A stretch of 64,000 nt of DNA, taken from Bacteroides caccae. GTDB taxonomy: Bacteria; Bacteroidota; Bacteroidia; Bacteroidales; Bacteroidaceae. The notes below the pieces were generated by a model that saw only the letters and a program-made list of their open reading frames with translations, made no database searches and was not told the DNA's origin. The stretch lies in assembly GCF_002222615.2 (NCBI RefSeq), contig NZ_CP022412.2, forward strand, positions 3,348,001-3,412,000. The letters run 5' to 3'. Position numbers and translations under genes: made by a program. Below, piece after piece: positions 37,146 through 47,000 of this stretch (position 1 is the first letter of the stretch; each line of letters starts with the position of its first letter).

Positions 37146-38639
37146 TTAATAAGAGCGTGCAAATATAACACGGCAAGCAGACGGTTTGCCTGTTACCATA
37201 CATTTGCCCGGTTCTTTATCTCCCGGAACGAACGACTCGAATGGAATACAACGGATAGTTGCCTTCGTTTCTTCTTTGATTTTTTCTTCTGTTTCAGTCG
37301 TTCCGTCCCAATGAGCCAAGATAAAACCACCTTCCTCTATCTTTTCCTTGAATTCTTCGTATGTGTCTACTACTGTAATTTTAGAATTACGATAATCCAA
37401 TGCTTTCTTGTAGATATTAGCCTGAATTTCTTCGAGCAGGTTCTGAACATAAGCTTCAATGCCCTCGCAAGTGATAGTTTCTTTTTCAAGTGTATCGCGA
37501 CGCATTACCTCCATTGTATTGTTTTCAAGATCACGTCCACCCATAACCAGACGAACAGGTACACCTTTCAATTCATAATCTGCAAATTTGAAGCCTGGAC
37601 GTTTATTATCTGCATTATCATACTTAACAGAAATACCTAATGCTTTCAACTTGGTAACAATACCCGCTACTTTGGCATCAATTTGTTTCAGTTGCTCATC
37701 GTTCTTGTAAATAGGAATAATAACTACTTGAATCGGAGCCAGATGCGGAGGTAATACCAGTCCATTGTCATCTGAATGAGTCATAATCAGGGCACCCATT
37801 AAGCGGGTAGAAACACCCCATGAAGTAGCCCATACATATTCCAATTTATTCTCTTTGTTCACGAACTGAACGTCGAAAGCCTTGGCAAAATTCTGTCCCA
37901 GAAAATGAGAAGTACCACTTTGCAGTGCTTTTCCGTCCTGCATCATAGCTTCGATAGTGTAAGTGTCAAGCGCACCGGCAAAACGCTCGTTGGCAGACTT
38001 TACACCTTTCACAACCGGAACAGCCATATATTTCTCTGCAAATTCACCATATACATTCAGCATTCTTACTGCTTCTTCTTCAGCTTCTTCGCGAGTAGCA
38101 TGGGCAGTATGTCCTTCTTGCCACAAGAATTCAGCAGTACGCAAGAACAGACGAGTACGCATTTCCCAACGGAAAACGTTCGCCCACTGATTGCAAAGAA
38201 TAGGCAGGTCACGATAAGATTGAATCCAGTTTTTATAAGTATTCCAGATAATTGTTTCTGATGTCGGACGAATAATCAATTCTTCTTCCAATTTTGCGGC
38301 TGGGTCTACTACTACCCCCGAACCGTCTTCTGCATTTTTCAGACGATAATGTGTCACTACGGCACATTCTTTTGCGAAACCTTCCACGTGTTCAGCTTCA
38401 CGGCTCAGGAATGATTTCGGAATTAATAATGGGAAATATGCGTTTACGTGACCTGTTTCTTTAAACATATCGTCCAGTTGACGTTGCATTTTCTCCCAAA
38501 TAGCGTATCCGTAAGGCTTAATCACCATACATCCGCGTACGGCAGATTGTTCTGCCAAATCAGCTTTTACCACCAAATCGTTATACCATTGCGAGTAATT
38601 CTCGCTACGTTTGGTAAGGTCTTTCAGTTCTTTTGCCAT
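37146..38639 (-). CDS. proS: Prolyl-tRNA synthetase (archaeal/eukaryotic-like type)
   Basis: Class II aminoacyl-tRNA synthetase, 497 residues, that charges tRNA-Pro. Motif 2 is [25 protein letters not shown] (about 155-180) and motif 3 is in [28 protein letters not shown]. The anticodon-binding domain (about 305-410) and a C-terminal zinc-like domain ending ARSY follow. It lacks the INS editing domain of the E. coli type, and is of the ProS type 3 found in eukaryotes, archaea and some bacteria. It is a single gene with its own -7 box and terminator. Confidence 0.96.
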   Translation of the reverse strand: MAKELKDLTKRSENYSQWYNDLVVKADLAEQSAVRGCMVIKPYGYAIWEKMQRQLDDMFKETGHVNAYFPLLIPKSFLSREAEHVEGFAKECAVVTHYRLKNAEDGSGVVVDPAAKLEEELIIRPTSETIIWNTYKNWIQSYRDLPILCNQWANVFRWEMRTRLFLRTAEFLWQEGHTAHATREEAEEEAVRMLNVYGEFAEKYMAVPVVKGVKSANERFAGALDTYTIEAMMQDGKALQSGTSHFLGQNFAKAFDVQFVNKENKLEYVWATSWGVSTRLMGALIMTHSDDNGLVLPPHLAPIQVVIIPIYKNDEQLKQIDAKVAGIVTKLKALGISVKYDNADNKRPGFKFADYELKGVPVRLVMGGRDLENNTMEVMRRDTLEKETITCEGIEAYVQNLLEEIQANIYKKALDYRNSKITVVDTYEEFKEKIEEGGFILAHWDGTTETEEKIKEETKATIRCIPFESFVPGDKEPGKCMVTGKPSACRVIFARSY

Positions 38640-38683
38640 TATATTTTTTTATTTAAAGTACTCATAAGTGTCAAAACAGGGTG

Positions 38684-38691
38684 CAAAAATA
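38684..38691 (-). promoter_or_regulatory. -7 box of proS promoter
   Basis: The minus strand reads TATTTTTG, matching TAnnTTTG, 45 bases before the proS ATG. Confidence 0.55.
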
Positions 38692-38782
38692 CGAAAAATG
38701 CATGAACTGCCCTATTCTTCATGCATTATTTTCATAGTAGAAAGAGACTTTGCCCATTGTTATCTTTCAGTCACAAAAAGAA

Positions 38783-38815
38783 AGCCAGATAGCTAAAAAA
38801 TAACTATCTGACTTT
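38783..38815 (-). terminator. Terminator after tRNA-Gly
   Basis: The plus-strand arms AGCCAGATAG and CTATCTGACT pair with one mismatch around an A-rich loop, 8 bases past the tRNA 3' end. The minus strand continues into TTTCTTTTT. Confidence 0.75.
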
Positions 38816-38822
38816 TATCGTG

Positions 38823-38895
38823 AGCGGTAAGCGAGACTCGAACTCGTGACCCTTAGCTTGGGAAGCTAATGCTCTACCAACTGAGCTACTACCGC
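38823..38895 (-). tRNA. tRNA-Gly (anticodon CCC)
   Basis: On the minus strand the acceptor arm GCGGTAG pairs with TTACCGC (G-T at the last pair). The D arm is GCTC/GAGC. The anticodon stem TTAGC/GCTAA surrounds the loop TTCCCAA, anticodon CCC, and the T loop is GTTCGAGTC. The length is 73 bases and the 3' CCA is not encoded. It has its own promoter and terminator. Confidence 0.93.
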
Positions 38896-38935
38896 ATTTT
38901 TACCAGTTTAAAGGATCTTCCTTTAAATTACACTG

Positions 38936-38943
38936 CAAAGGTA
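38936..38943 (-). promoter_or_regulatory. Promoter of tRNA-Gly
   Basis: The minus strand reads TACCTTTG, a perfect -7 match. A -33 TTTG lies at 38962-38965, 18 bases further upstream. A 10-bp AT-rich hairpin (TTTAAAGGA with TCCTTTAAA) sits in the leader at 38907-38927. Confidence 0.75.
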
Positions 38944-39056
38944 AATATAATTTTTATATCTCAAATAAAATCCTTGATTTTTTAATAGGGGAAATATTAC
39001 ATAACTTTGAACTAAATCAGAATAATCGATAACTCTTTCATTGAGTTTAAAAAGTT

Positions 39057-39104
39057 GTTTCTCCATTTGTTGGAGTGAACAAACCTGTTCCTTCATCTGT
39101 TAGA
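39057..39104 (+). promoter_or_regulatory. Operator-like repeats upstream of the TolC operon
   Basis: An imperfect dyad at 39057-39080 (GTTT-CTCC, 7 bases, GGAG-TGAAC) overlaps a direct repeat, CATTTGTTGGA at 39064 and CATCTGTTAGA at 39094, exactly 30 bases apart. It lies 32-79 bases before the TolC start, suitable for a regulator site. Confidence 0.45.
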
Positions 39105-39135
39105 AAGTCTCAAATTTAGATTTAACCTAACCAGC

Positions 39136-40548
39136 ATGAAAAAAAATAAATCACTTTTTGTACTACTTGCTTTGTGTTTCTCTGCTATTTGGGCAGATGC
39201 ACAGGTTTCATTGAGTTTTGAGGAATCATTACGTCTACTCCGACAAGAAAATCAAAGCTTAAAGATAGCCGATAAAAGTATAGAAATAGCTAAGGCAGAG
39301 CGAGATAAATTGAATGCTTTTTGGTATCCCAGCCTTCAATCTTCGGGTGCATTTGTACATATGTCGGAGAAGATCGAGGTGAAGCAGCCGTTGTCTCAAT
39401 TTACAGATCCGGCAAAGAATTTTGTACATTCCATAATTCCGGACGATCAAGTTATTTCGGCGATTCTGGATCAGATAGGGGCAAATACTCTTGTTTTCCC
39501 CCTGACTCCACGTAATTTAACCTCTATTGATTTATCTGCAGAATGGGTACTCTTTTCCGGAGGAAAACGATTTCATGCAACTAATATCGGCCGGACAATG
39601 GTGGACTTGGCACGTGAAAACCGGGCACAGACTGCTGCTACCCAACAAAATCTGTTAACGGAAAGTTATTACGGATTACGGCTGGCACAGCAAATCGTAA
39701 CCGTTCGGGAAGAAACTTATAAGGGACTGCAAAAACATTATGAGAATGCACTGAAACTGGAAGCTGCCGGAATGATTGACAAAGCAGGACGGCTTTTTGC
39801 CCAAGTAAATATGGACGAAGCCAAACGTACACTGGATGCTGCACGAAAAGATGAAACTGTGGTTCAAAATACGCTCAAGGTATTACTGAATAAAAAAGAT
39901 ATGGATGAAAACATTGTTCCCACTTCTCCACTTTTTATGAATGACTCTTTGCCGCCGAAAATGCTTTTCGACCTATCTGTTAACAGTGGGAACTATATGC
40001 TTAACCAGTTACAGCTACAAGAACATATTGCCAAACAGGAAGTGAAGATTGCTCAAAGCGGCTATCTGCCGAATATAGCCCTTTTCGGAAAACAGACCTT
40101 ATATTCGCATGGCATTCAGAGTAATTTACTGCCACGTACAATGATAGGCATTGGCTTTACATGGAATCTATTCGACGGATTAGATCGTGAAAAGAAGATC
40201 CGGCAGTCGAAATTAACTCAACAAACATTAGCCCTCGGACAGATGAAAGCCCGTGACGATCTAGCAGTTGGAGTAGATAAACTCTATACGCAATTGCAAA
40301 AAGCACAGGATAATGCAAAAGCATTGAATGCTACGATTGCTTTAAGTGAGGAACTTGTACGTATCCGGAAGAAATCATTTGCAGAGGGAATGGCAACTTC
40401 CACCGAAGTTATTGATGCCGAAACAATGCTTGCCAGTGTAAAAGTAGCTCGCCTGGCAGCCTATTATGAGTATGATGTAGCACTAATGAATTTACTTTCA
40501 CTTTGTGGTACACCTGAACAATTTATAAACTATCAACCTAAACCGTAA
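39136..40548 (+). CDS. TolC-family outer-membrane efflux protein
   Basis: A 470-residue outer-membrane channel. The signal peptide is MKKNKSLFVLLALCFSAIWADA. Two helical hairpin repeats typical of TolC follow, the first starting SLSFEESLRLLRQENQSLKIADKSIEIAKAE, the second TPRNLTSI-region then AARENRA-type helices, and near the C-terminus FAEGMATSTEVIDAETMLASVK. It opens a four-gene exporter operon and is 6 bases from the HlyD gene. Export target unknown. Confidence 0.88.
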   Translation: MKKNKSLFVLLALCFSAIWADAQVSLSFEESLRLLRQENQSLKIADKSIEIAKAERDKLNAFWYPSLQSSGAFVHMSEKIEVKQPLSQFTDPAKNFVHSIIPDDQVISAILDQIGANTLVFPLTPRNLTSIDLSAEWVLFSGGKRFHATNIGRTMVDLARENRAQTAATQQNLLTESYYGLRLAQQIVTVREETYKGLQKHYENALKLEAAGMIDKAGRLFAQVNMDEAKRTLDAARKDETVVQNTLKVLLNKKDMDENIVPTSPLFMNDSLPPKMLFDLSVNSGNYMLNQLQLQEHIAKQEVKIAQSGYLPNIALFGKQTLYSHGIQSNLLPRTMIGIGFTWNLFDGLDREKKIRQSKLTQQTLALGQMKARDDLAVGVDKLYTQLQKAQDNAKALNATIALSEELVRIRKKSFAEGMATSTEVIDAETMLASVKVARLAAYYEYDVALMNLLSLCGTPEQFINYQPKP

Positions 40549-40554
40549 CAAACA

Positions 40555-41541
40555 ATGAAACCAACTAGTAGAACCCTTTCATGGGCTTTTGTTATTATTT
40601 TGCTAGTCGTCGGTATCTTTACCGCCCTTGGAATGATATTGATGCACAAACAACCACTGGTTCTGCAAGGAGAAGCAGAGGCCACAGAAATCCGTATCAG
40701 CGGAAAACTTCCCGGACGCATTGATACGTTTCTCGTTCAAGAGGGAGATTGGGTGCGTCAGGGAGACACTCTTGTAGTAATTAATAGTCCGGAAGTACAC
40801 GCCAAGTTTCAACAAGTCAATGCATTGGAGCAAGTAGCAGTACTGCAAAACAAAAAAATTGATGCCGGCACCCGACGACAGATTGTAGCCACTGCATTGC
40901 AACTCTGGAATAAGACTAAGAGCGACCTGTCACTTGCGAAAATAACTTATAATCGTATACTTACTTTATACAAGGACAGTGTAGTTACTTCTCAACGGAA
41001 AGACGAAGTAGAAGCTATGTATAAGGCAGCATTAGCAGCCGAACGCGCTGCTTACGAACAATATCAAATGGCAGTGGATGGTGCACAGACGGAAGACAAA
41101 GCATCTGCCGCCAGTATGGTAGATGCTGCCCGAAGTACTGTTGATGAAGTCTCAGCCTTACTGGTAGATGCCCGGTTGACTGCACCGGAAGACGGACAAA
41201 TAGCCACAATCTTCCCTAAACGCGGTGAATTGGTCGCACCGGGAACTCCTATTATGAATCTGGTAGTCATGAATGACGTTCATGTTGTACTTAATGTACG
41301 CGAAGACTTAATGCCACAATTTAAAATGGGTGAAACGTTTGTTGCAGATGTACCTGCTATCGATAAAAAGAATATAGAATTTAAAATCTATTATATTAGT
41401 CCGTTAGGTAGTTTCGCAACCTGGAAATCAACCAAACAGGTTGGTAGTTATGACCTGCGCACGTTTGAGATCCACGCCCGCCCTACTCAAAAGATAAAAG
41501 ATTTGCGTCCGGGAATGTCTGTATTACTGACGTTAAATTAA
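40555..41541 (+). CDS. HlyD-family membrane fusion (adaptor) protein
   Basis: A 328-residue periplasmic adaptor. One N-terminal transmembrane helix (about 9-28). The lipoyl-like half-motif is RISGKLPGRIDTFLVQEGDWVRQGDTL (about 48-75), its second half LTAPEDGQIATIFPKRGELVAPGTPI (about 205-230). A coiled-coil hairpin lies between (about 85-195). The C-terminal beta barrel has VLNVREDLMPQFKMGE. It connects the inner-membrane permeases to TolC. It starts 6 bases after TolC and ends 7 bases before the permease gene. Confidence 0.9.
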   Translation: MKPTSRTLSWAFVIILLVVGIFTALGMILMHKQPLVLQGEAEATEIRISGKLPGRIDTFLVQEGDWVRQGDTLVVINSPEVHAKFQQVNALEQVAVLQNKKIDAGTRRQIVATALQLWNKTKSDLSLAKITYNRILTLYKDSVVTSQRKDEVEAMYKAALAAERAAYEQYQMAVDGAQTEDKASAASMVDAARSTVDEVSALLVDARLTAPEDGQIATIFPKRGELVAPGTPIMNLVVMNDVHVVLNVREDLMPQFKMGETFVADVPAIDKKNIEFKIYYISPLGSFATWKSTKQVGSYDLRTFEIHARPTQKIKDLRPGMSVLLTLN

Positions 41542-41548
41542 TAAAAGA

Positions 41549-42733
41549 ATGAGTCCATCACAAACATATTCACCCTTTCGTACCGTACTACTCCGGGAGT
41601 GGCGACGAATGACTTCGCGACGCCTTTATTTTGGTGTCTGCATCATCCTGCCATTATTCACACTCTTCTTTATGGCAACTATTTTCGGCAACGGACAAAT
41701 GGAAAATATTCCTATCGGCATTGTCGATCAGGATAATACCGCTACTTCCCGTAGTATTATTCGAAATATATCTGCCGTACCGACTTTTAAAGTAACAAAG
41801 TATTTCGTGAATGAAGCAGCCGCTCGGGAAGCCGTACAAAGAAAAGAAATTTATGGTTATCTTTCTATTCCTCCCAAATTTGAACAAGACGCCATTACAG
41901 GACAAGATGCAACTCTTTCCTACTACTATCATTATGCTTTATTGTCTGTAGGTGGCGAGTTAATGGCTGCATTCGAAACAGCATTGGCTCCAGTGTCACT
42001 CTCTCCTGTTGTGATGCAAGCTGTTGCTCTGGGAGTGGAACAAGATCAGATTACAACTTTCTTATTGCCAGTACAGGCAAGCAATCATCCAATATATAAT
42101 CCAAGTCTGGATTACTCCGTTTATTTGAGCCAGCCATTTTTCTTTGTCTTATTTCAAATATTAATTTTATTGACTACAGTATACGCAATCGGCATTGAAA
42201 TCAAGTTTCGTACAGTAACTGATTGGCTAGTTGCTGCAAAAGGGAATATGGTAACGGCGATATTAGGAAAACTGTTGCCTTATACTATTATATATATCCT
42301 GATAGGTTGGCTGGCCAATTATGTGATGTTCAGAATTCTACATATTCCTTTTCAAGGGAGTTGGTGGCTAATGAATATAATGACAATGCTTTTCATTATT
42401 GCGACACAATCATTGGGATTGTTCCTATTTTCATTATTTCCTGCCATTTCACTGATTATTAGCATAGTATCTATGGTAGGCTCTTTGGGAGCTACTTTAT
42501 CCGGGGTAACTTTTCCTGTTCCCAATATGTATCCGTTGGTTCGGGATGCTTCCTATCTTTTCCCAGTCCGGCATTTCACGGAAATGATGCAGAATATGCT
42601 TTACGGGAGTGGCGGTTTTACCCAGCTTTGGCCATCGGCCATGTTTCTTTGTATTTTCCCCCTGCTCGCTTTTTCGTTGCTTCCTCATTTAAAAAGAGCC
42701 ATAGAAAGTCATAAGTATGAAAACATTAAGTAA
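41549..42733 (+). CDS. ABC-2 type permease (YhhJ/YbhR-like), first copy
   Basis: A 394-residue inner-membrane protein with one N-terminal helix (about 27-47), a periplasmic domain (about 50-190) and five further helices in the last 190 residues. The sequence opens with RTVLLREWRRMTSRRLYFGVC and carries IGIVDQDNTATSRSIIRNI (about 52-70), typical of YhhJ/YbhR. It overlaps the next, paralogous gene by 17 bases, so the two make a heterodimeric channel by inference. No ATPase gene is in this operon. Confidence 0.85.
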   Translation: MSPSQTYSPFRTVLLREWRRMTSRRLYFGVCIILPLFTLFFMATIFGNGQMENIPIGIVDQDNTATSRSIIRNISAVPTFKVTKYFVNEAAAREAVQRKEIYGYLSIPPKFEQDAITGQDATLSYYYHYALLSVGGELMAAFETALAPVSLSPVVMQAVALGVEQDQITTFLLPVQASNHPIYNPSLDYSVYLSQPFFFVLFQILILLTTVYAIGIEIKFRTVTDWLVAAKGNMVTAILGKLLPYTIIYILIGWLANYVMFRILHIPFQGSWWLMNIMTMLFIIATQSLGLFLFSLFPAISLIISIVSMVGSLGATLSGVTFPVPNMYPLVRDASYLFPVRHFTEMMQNMLYGSGGFTQLWPSAMFLCIFPLLAFSLLPHLKRAIESHKYENIK

Positions 42734-43901
42734 ATTACAACAGTTATCATTCATCATTCAGCGTGAATTTCTGGCTATCAGTACCAGCTATGCAGTATTG
42801 TTAGTATTGATAGGAGGTATTTTTGTATACGGGTTACTCTATAATTATATGTATGCCCCTAACATTGTGACAGATGTCCCTATCGCCATAGTCGACAATT
42901 CGCACAGTGAGTTGAGCCGTAATTTCATCCGTTGGTTGGATGCTACTCCGCAAGCTGATGTTTACAGTCAGGCAATGGACTATAATGAAGCCAAAGAATG
43001 GATGAAACGAGGCAAAGTACAAGGAATACTGTATCTGCCGCACGATTTTGAGGCACGGGTATTTCGTGGAGATGAATCTATTTTTTCCCTTTATGCAACA
43101 ACTGATGCATTTTTGTACTTTGAAGCCTTACAAGGAGCTTCGTCACGTGTGATGTTGGCGATTAACGATAAATACCGACCCGATGAAGCTGTGTTTCTGC
43201 CCCCACAGGGATTATTGGCTGTAACTATGGCAAAACCGATCAATGTAGAAGGGACCGCACTTTATAATTATACGGAAGGATATGGCTCCTACCTGATTCC
43301 TGCCGTTATGATGATTATTATATTTCAAACTTTGCTAATGGTTATCGGTATGGTGACCGGAGAAGAATATAGTTCAGACGGAATCCGTACTTACGCTCCT
43401 TTCGGCCATACTTGGGCAGCCGCCATACGCATTGTAGCAGGAAAGGCATTTGTATATTGCGGATTGTATGCTATCTTTTCTTTCTTTTTATTAGGATTGC
43501 TCCCTTATTTTTTCAGTATTCCCAATATTGGAAATGGTCTGTATATTGTGCTATTAATGATTCCTTACCTGATAGCTACTTCTTTCCTCGGACTAGCTGC
43601 TTCCCGTTATTTTACCGATTCGGAAGCACCTTTGTTAATGATAGCTTTCTTTTCAGTCGGATTGATTTTCCTTTCCGGAGTTTCTTACCCAATGGAGTTA
43701 ATGCCTTGGTATTGGAAAGCGGCACATTATATTCTTCCGGCAGCTCCTGCAACACTTGCTTTTGTACAATTAAATTCAATGGGAGCAAGTATGGCTGATA
43801 TACGACCAGAATATATTACTTTATGGATTCAAGTACTCGTTTATTTTATATTAAGTATATGGGTATACCAAAAAAAGCTTCAGAAAAGTCAACTTCGTTA
43901 A
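42717..43901 (+). CDS. ABC-2 type permease (YhhJ/YbhR-like), second copy
   Basis: A 394-residue paralogue of the preceding gene with the same layout: N-terminal helix (about 22-42), a periplasmic domain with PIAIVDNSHSELSRNFIRWLDATPQ (about 53-77), and five or more C-terminal helices. The conserved GEEYSSDGIRT in the cytoplasmic loop is like the ABC-2 substrate-energy coupling loop. It is the last gene of the exporter operon. With TolC and HlyD it would form a tripartite exporter; energy must come from an ATPase encoded elsewhere. Confidence 0.85.
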   Translation: MKTLSKLQQLSFIIQREFLAISTSYAVLLVLIGGIFVYGLLYNYMYAPNIVTDVPIAIVDNSHSELSRNFIRWLDATPQADVYSQAMDYNEAKEWMKRGKVQGILYLPHDFEARVFRGDESIFSLYATTDAFLYFEALQGASSRVMLAINDKYRPDEAVFLPPQGLLAVTMAKPINVEGTALYNYTEGYGSYLIPAVMMIIIFQTLLMVIGMVTGEEYSSDGIRTYAPFGHTWAAAIRIVAGKAFVYCGLYAIFSFFLLGLLPYFFSIPNIGNGLYIVLLMIPYLIATSFLGLAASRYFTDSEAPLLMIAFFSVGLIFLSGVSYPMELMPWYWKAAHYILPAAPATLAFVQLNSMGASMADIRPEYITLWIQVLVYFILSIWVYQKKLQKSQLR

Positions 43902-43992
43902 GTAAATAATCAACTTAGGAAACAAAAAATTTCCAAACGAAAGTTTTCTATAAGAATGTGCTACATTTCTTTGTTTTTCTCATCGCTTTTGT

Positions 43993-44016
43993 ATAGTTTC
44001 GTAAACTATTATTTTT
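43993..44016 (+). terminator. Short hairpin after the exporter operon
   Basis: ATAGTTT-CGT-AAACTAT at 43993-44009 then TATTTTT. The stem is short and AT-rich; it may be a weak terminator or a site in the HTCS promoter region. No other gene fits in 43902-44054. Confidence 0.4.
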
Positions 44017-44054
44017 AAATAGCAGTTAAAAACAATTTAAAAATAAATGATTAT

Positions 44055-47000
44055 ATGAAATACATTGTATATATTTTCCTTTTGTTTCCTATTCTGGTCA
44101 CGGCACAAACTTACAAATATATAGGAATAGAAAATGGATTAAGTAATCGAAGGATATTCAACATTCAGAAAGATGATCAAGGCTATATGTGGTTTCTCAC
44201 CAATGAAGGAATGGATCGTTATAATGGTAAAGATATAAAGCATTATAAACTGAACAAAGATGATAATTCCGTTGCTTCCCAAATACACCTCGGTTGGTTA
44301 TATGCTACTCCGGAGGCAGGTTTATGGGTGATTGGCAGAAAAGGACGTCTCTTTCAATATGAAAAGCAATATGATCGTTTTACGATAGGATATAAACTAC
44401 CGGATATATCGAAAACGATTAGTTATGGTTATGTAGACCACAACAATAATATTTGGTTATGCTGCAATGATTCTATTGTATTATACAATATCAAAAATGC
44501 TCATACATTTCAGTTCCCTAATATACTACACAGCAATATTACAGCCATAGAGCAGATAGATGACAATCATTTCTTTATAGCAACAGAAACAGGCGTGAGG
44601 TATGCTAAACTGGAAAACGGTGCTTTACAAATTATCCCTACCGAGACGCTTGATTATTTTCATACGCAAGTAAGTGTGTTGTATTTCCAGCAACAGCAAA
44701 AAAAATTATATATCGGCTCATTTGAGAGGGGTATTTTTGTATATGATATGCTTTCCCAAGAGATTATCCGGCCTGAAGCAGATCTTAGTGATGTGAATAT
44801 AACCCGTATCAGACCATTAAATGAAACAGAACTATTAGTGGCAACCGAAGGCATGGGCGTATATAAGCTAGACATGAACAAATGCATATTAGAACGTTAC
44901 ATATCAGCAAATTACCAAAGCTATAATGAAATGAATGGTGACAACATCAATGACGTATTTGTTGATGAATCAAAACGAATATGGCTTGCCAATTATCCCA
45001 CAGGAATTACAGTTATAGATTATCGTTATGAAAACTATCATTGGATGAAACACTCTATGGGCAACAAGCAGTCCATTGTCAATGACCAGGTGCACGCTGT
45101 CATTGAAGACAGTGATGGAGATTTATGGTTTGGTACGAGTAACGGCATTAGTCTTTACAATTCGGGAACGGGAGAATGGCATTCTTTTTTGAGTTCTTTC
45201 AATCATCAGCTAAAAGACAAAAATCATATATTCATAACTTTATGTGAGGTTTCACCCGGCATTATCTGGGCAGGAGGCTATACTTCCGGTATATACAAGA
45301 TAAATAAAGCAGATTTATCCGTGGAATATTTCTCTCCTTATTTACTTTCACACATAAATATGCGCCCGGATAAATATATCCGTGATATGATAAAAGACTC
45401 AAAAGGACATATATGGTCGGGAGGATACTATAATTTAAAATGCTTTGATTTGGCAACTAACAGTGTTCGCCTATATCCGGGAGTAAGTTCTATTACAGCT
45501 ATTGCCGAAAAAGATAGTCATAATATGTGGATCGGAACGGCAATGGGATTGTATTTGCTGAATAGAGACTCCGGGAAATACGAATATATTAAGTTGGAAG
45601 CCGGATCGACCTACATCAATACGCTTTATCAAGCAGATAACGGACTGCTATATGTTGGTACGAATGGAGCGGGAGTATTTATATATGATGCACAAAATAA
45701 GAAATTTGAGCATTATATAGCTAAAAATTCCGCACTTGTTTCCAACAGCATTTTTACTATTTTGCCTGAAGTTGACGGACGAATCATGATGAGTACGGAA
45801 AATGGGGTCACCAGTTTTCATACGAAGGAAAAAATATTCCATAACTGGACCAAAGGAGAAGGATTATTGCCTGCCTATTTCAATGCTTCATCCGGAGTAT
45901 TACGTAAAAATAAGAACTTTGTATTTGGTAGTACGGACGGAGCTATCGAACTTCCCCAAAATGTAAAGTTCCCCGATTATGTATATACAAAGATGATATT
46001 CAGCGATTTGAATATTTCATACCAGCCTGTATATCCGGGAGAAGAAGATTCTCCATTGGAGAAAAGTATCAATGATACGGATGTGTTGGAGCTGAAATAT
46101 AATCAGAATACATTCTCATTTAGAGTTTCCACTATCAACTATGATTCTCCGGGAAATGCTCTCTATGCATGGAAGTTGGATGGTTTCTTCGAAAAATGGA
46201 CCGAACCGGGAACAGCCAATCTGATTCGCTATACCAATTTGCCACCGGGAAAATATACTCTTTATGTACGTGCCATTTCAAGGGAAGAACATGATATTGT
46301 TTTTGAAGAGCGTACAATGAGAATTGTCGTTACGCACCCTTTTTGGTCTAGTTGGTGGGCAATCACTTGTTACGTGTTATTAGTAATTTTGGGATTCATC
46401 TTTATTCTACGGGTTATGAATTTAAGAAAGCAAAAGAAAATTTCAGATGAAAAGACGAGTTTCTTCATTAATACAGCTCATGACATACGTACTCCGCTAA
46501 CTCTGATTAAAGCTCCTTTAGAGGAACTGCTGGATGAAGAACCTTTATCCGCCAACGGAATAACTCGTGCAAATACTGCATTAAGAAATGTGGGGACTCT
46601 TTTACGGTTAACCAACAATCTTATTAATTTTGAGCGTGCGGATGTGTATTCTTCAGAATTGTGTGTTTCCGAATATGAGTTGAACACCTATATGCACGAA
46701 GTATATGAAACTTTTTCTTCCTATGCTGCTATCAAACATATTGACTTCACCTATGAGAGTTCTTTCAGTTATTTGAATGTGTGGTTTGATAAGGAGAAAA
46801 TGGATTCAATTCTAAAAAACATTTTATCAAATTCACTAAAATACACTCCGGAGAATGGTAAAGTAAGTGTTTCAGTATCCGAAAGTAATGATTCTTGGAA
46901 AGTAATAATTGAGGATACGGGCATTGGAATTCCATCCAGTGAGCAGAGTAAGTTGTTCAAGCTCCATTTCCGAGCCAGTAATGCTATTAATTCCAAAGTT

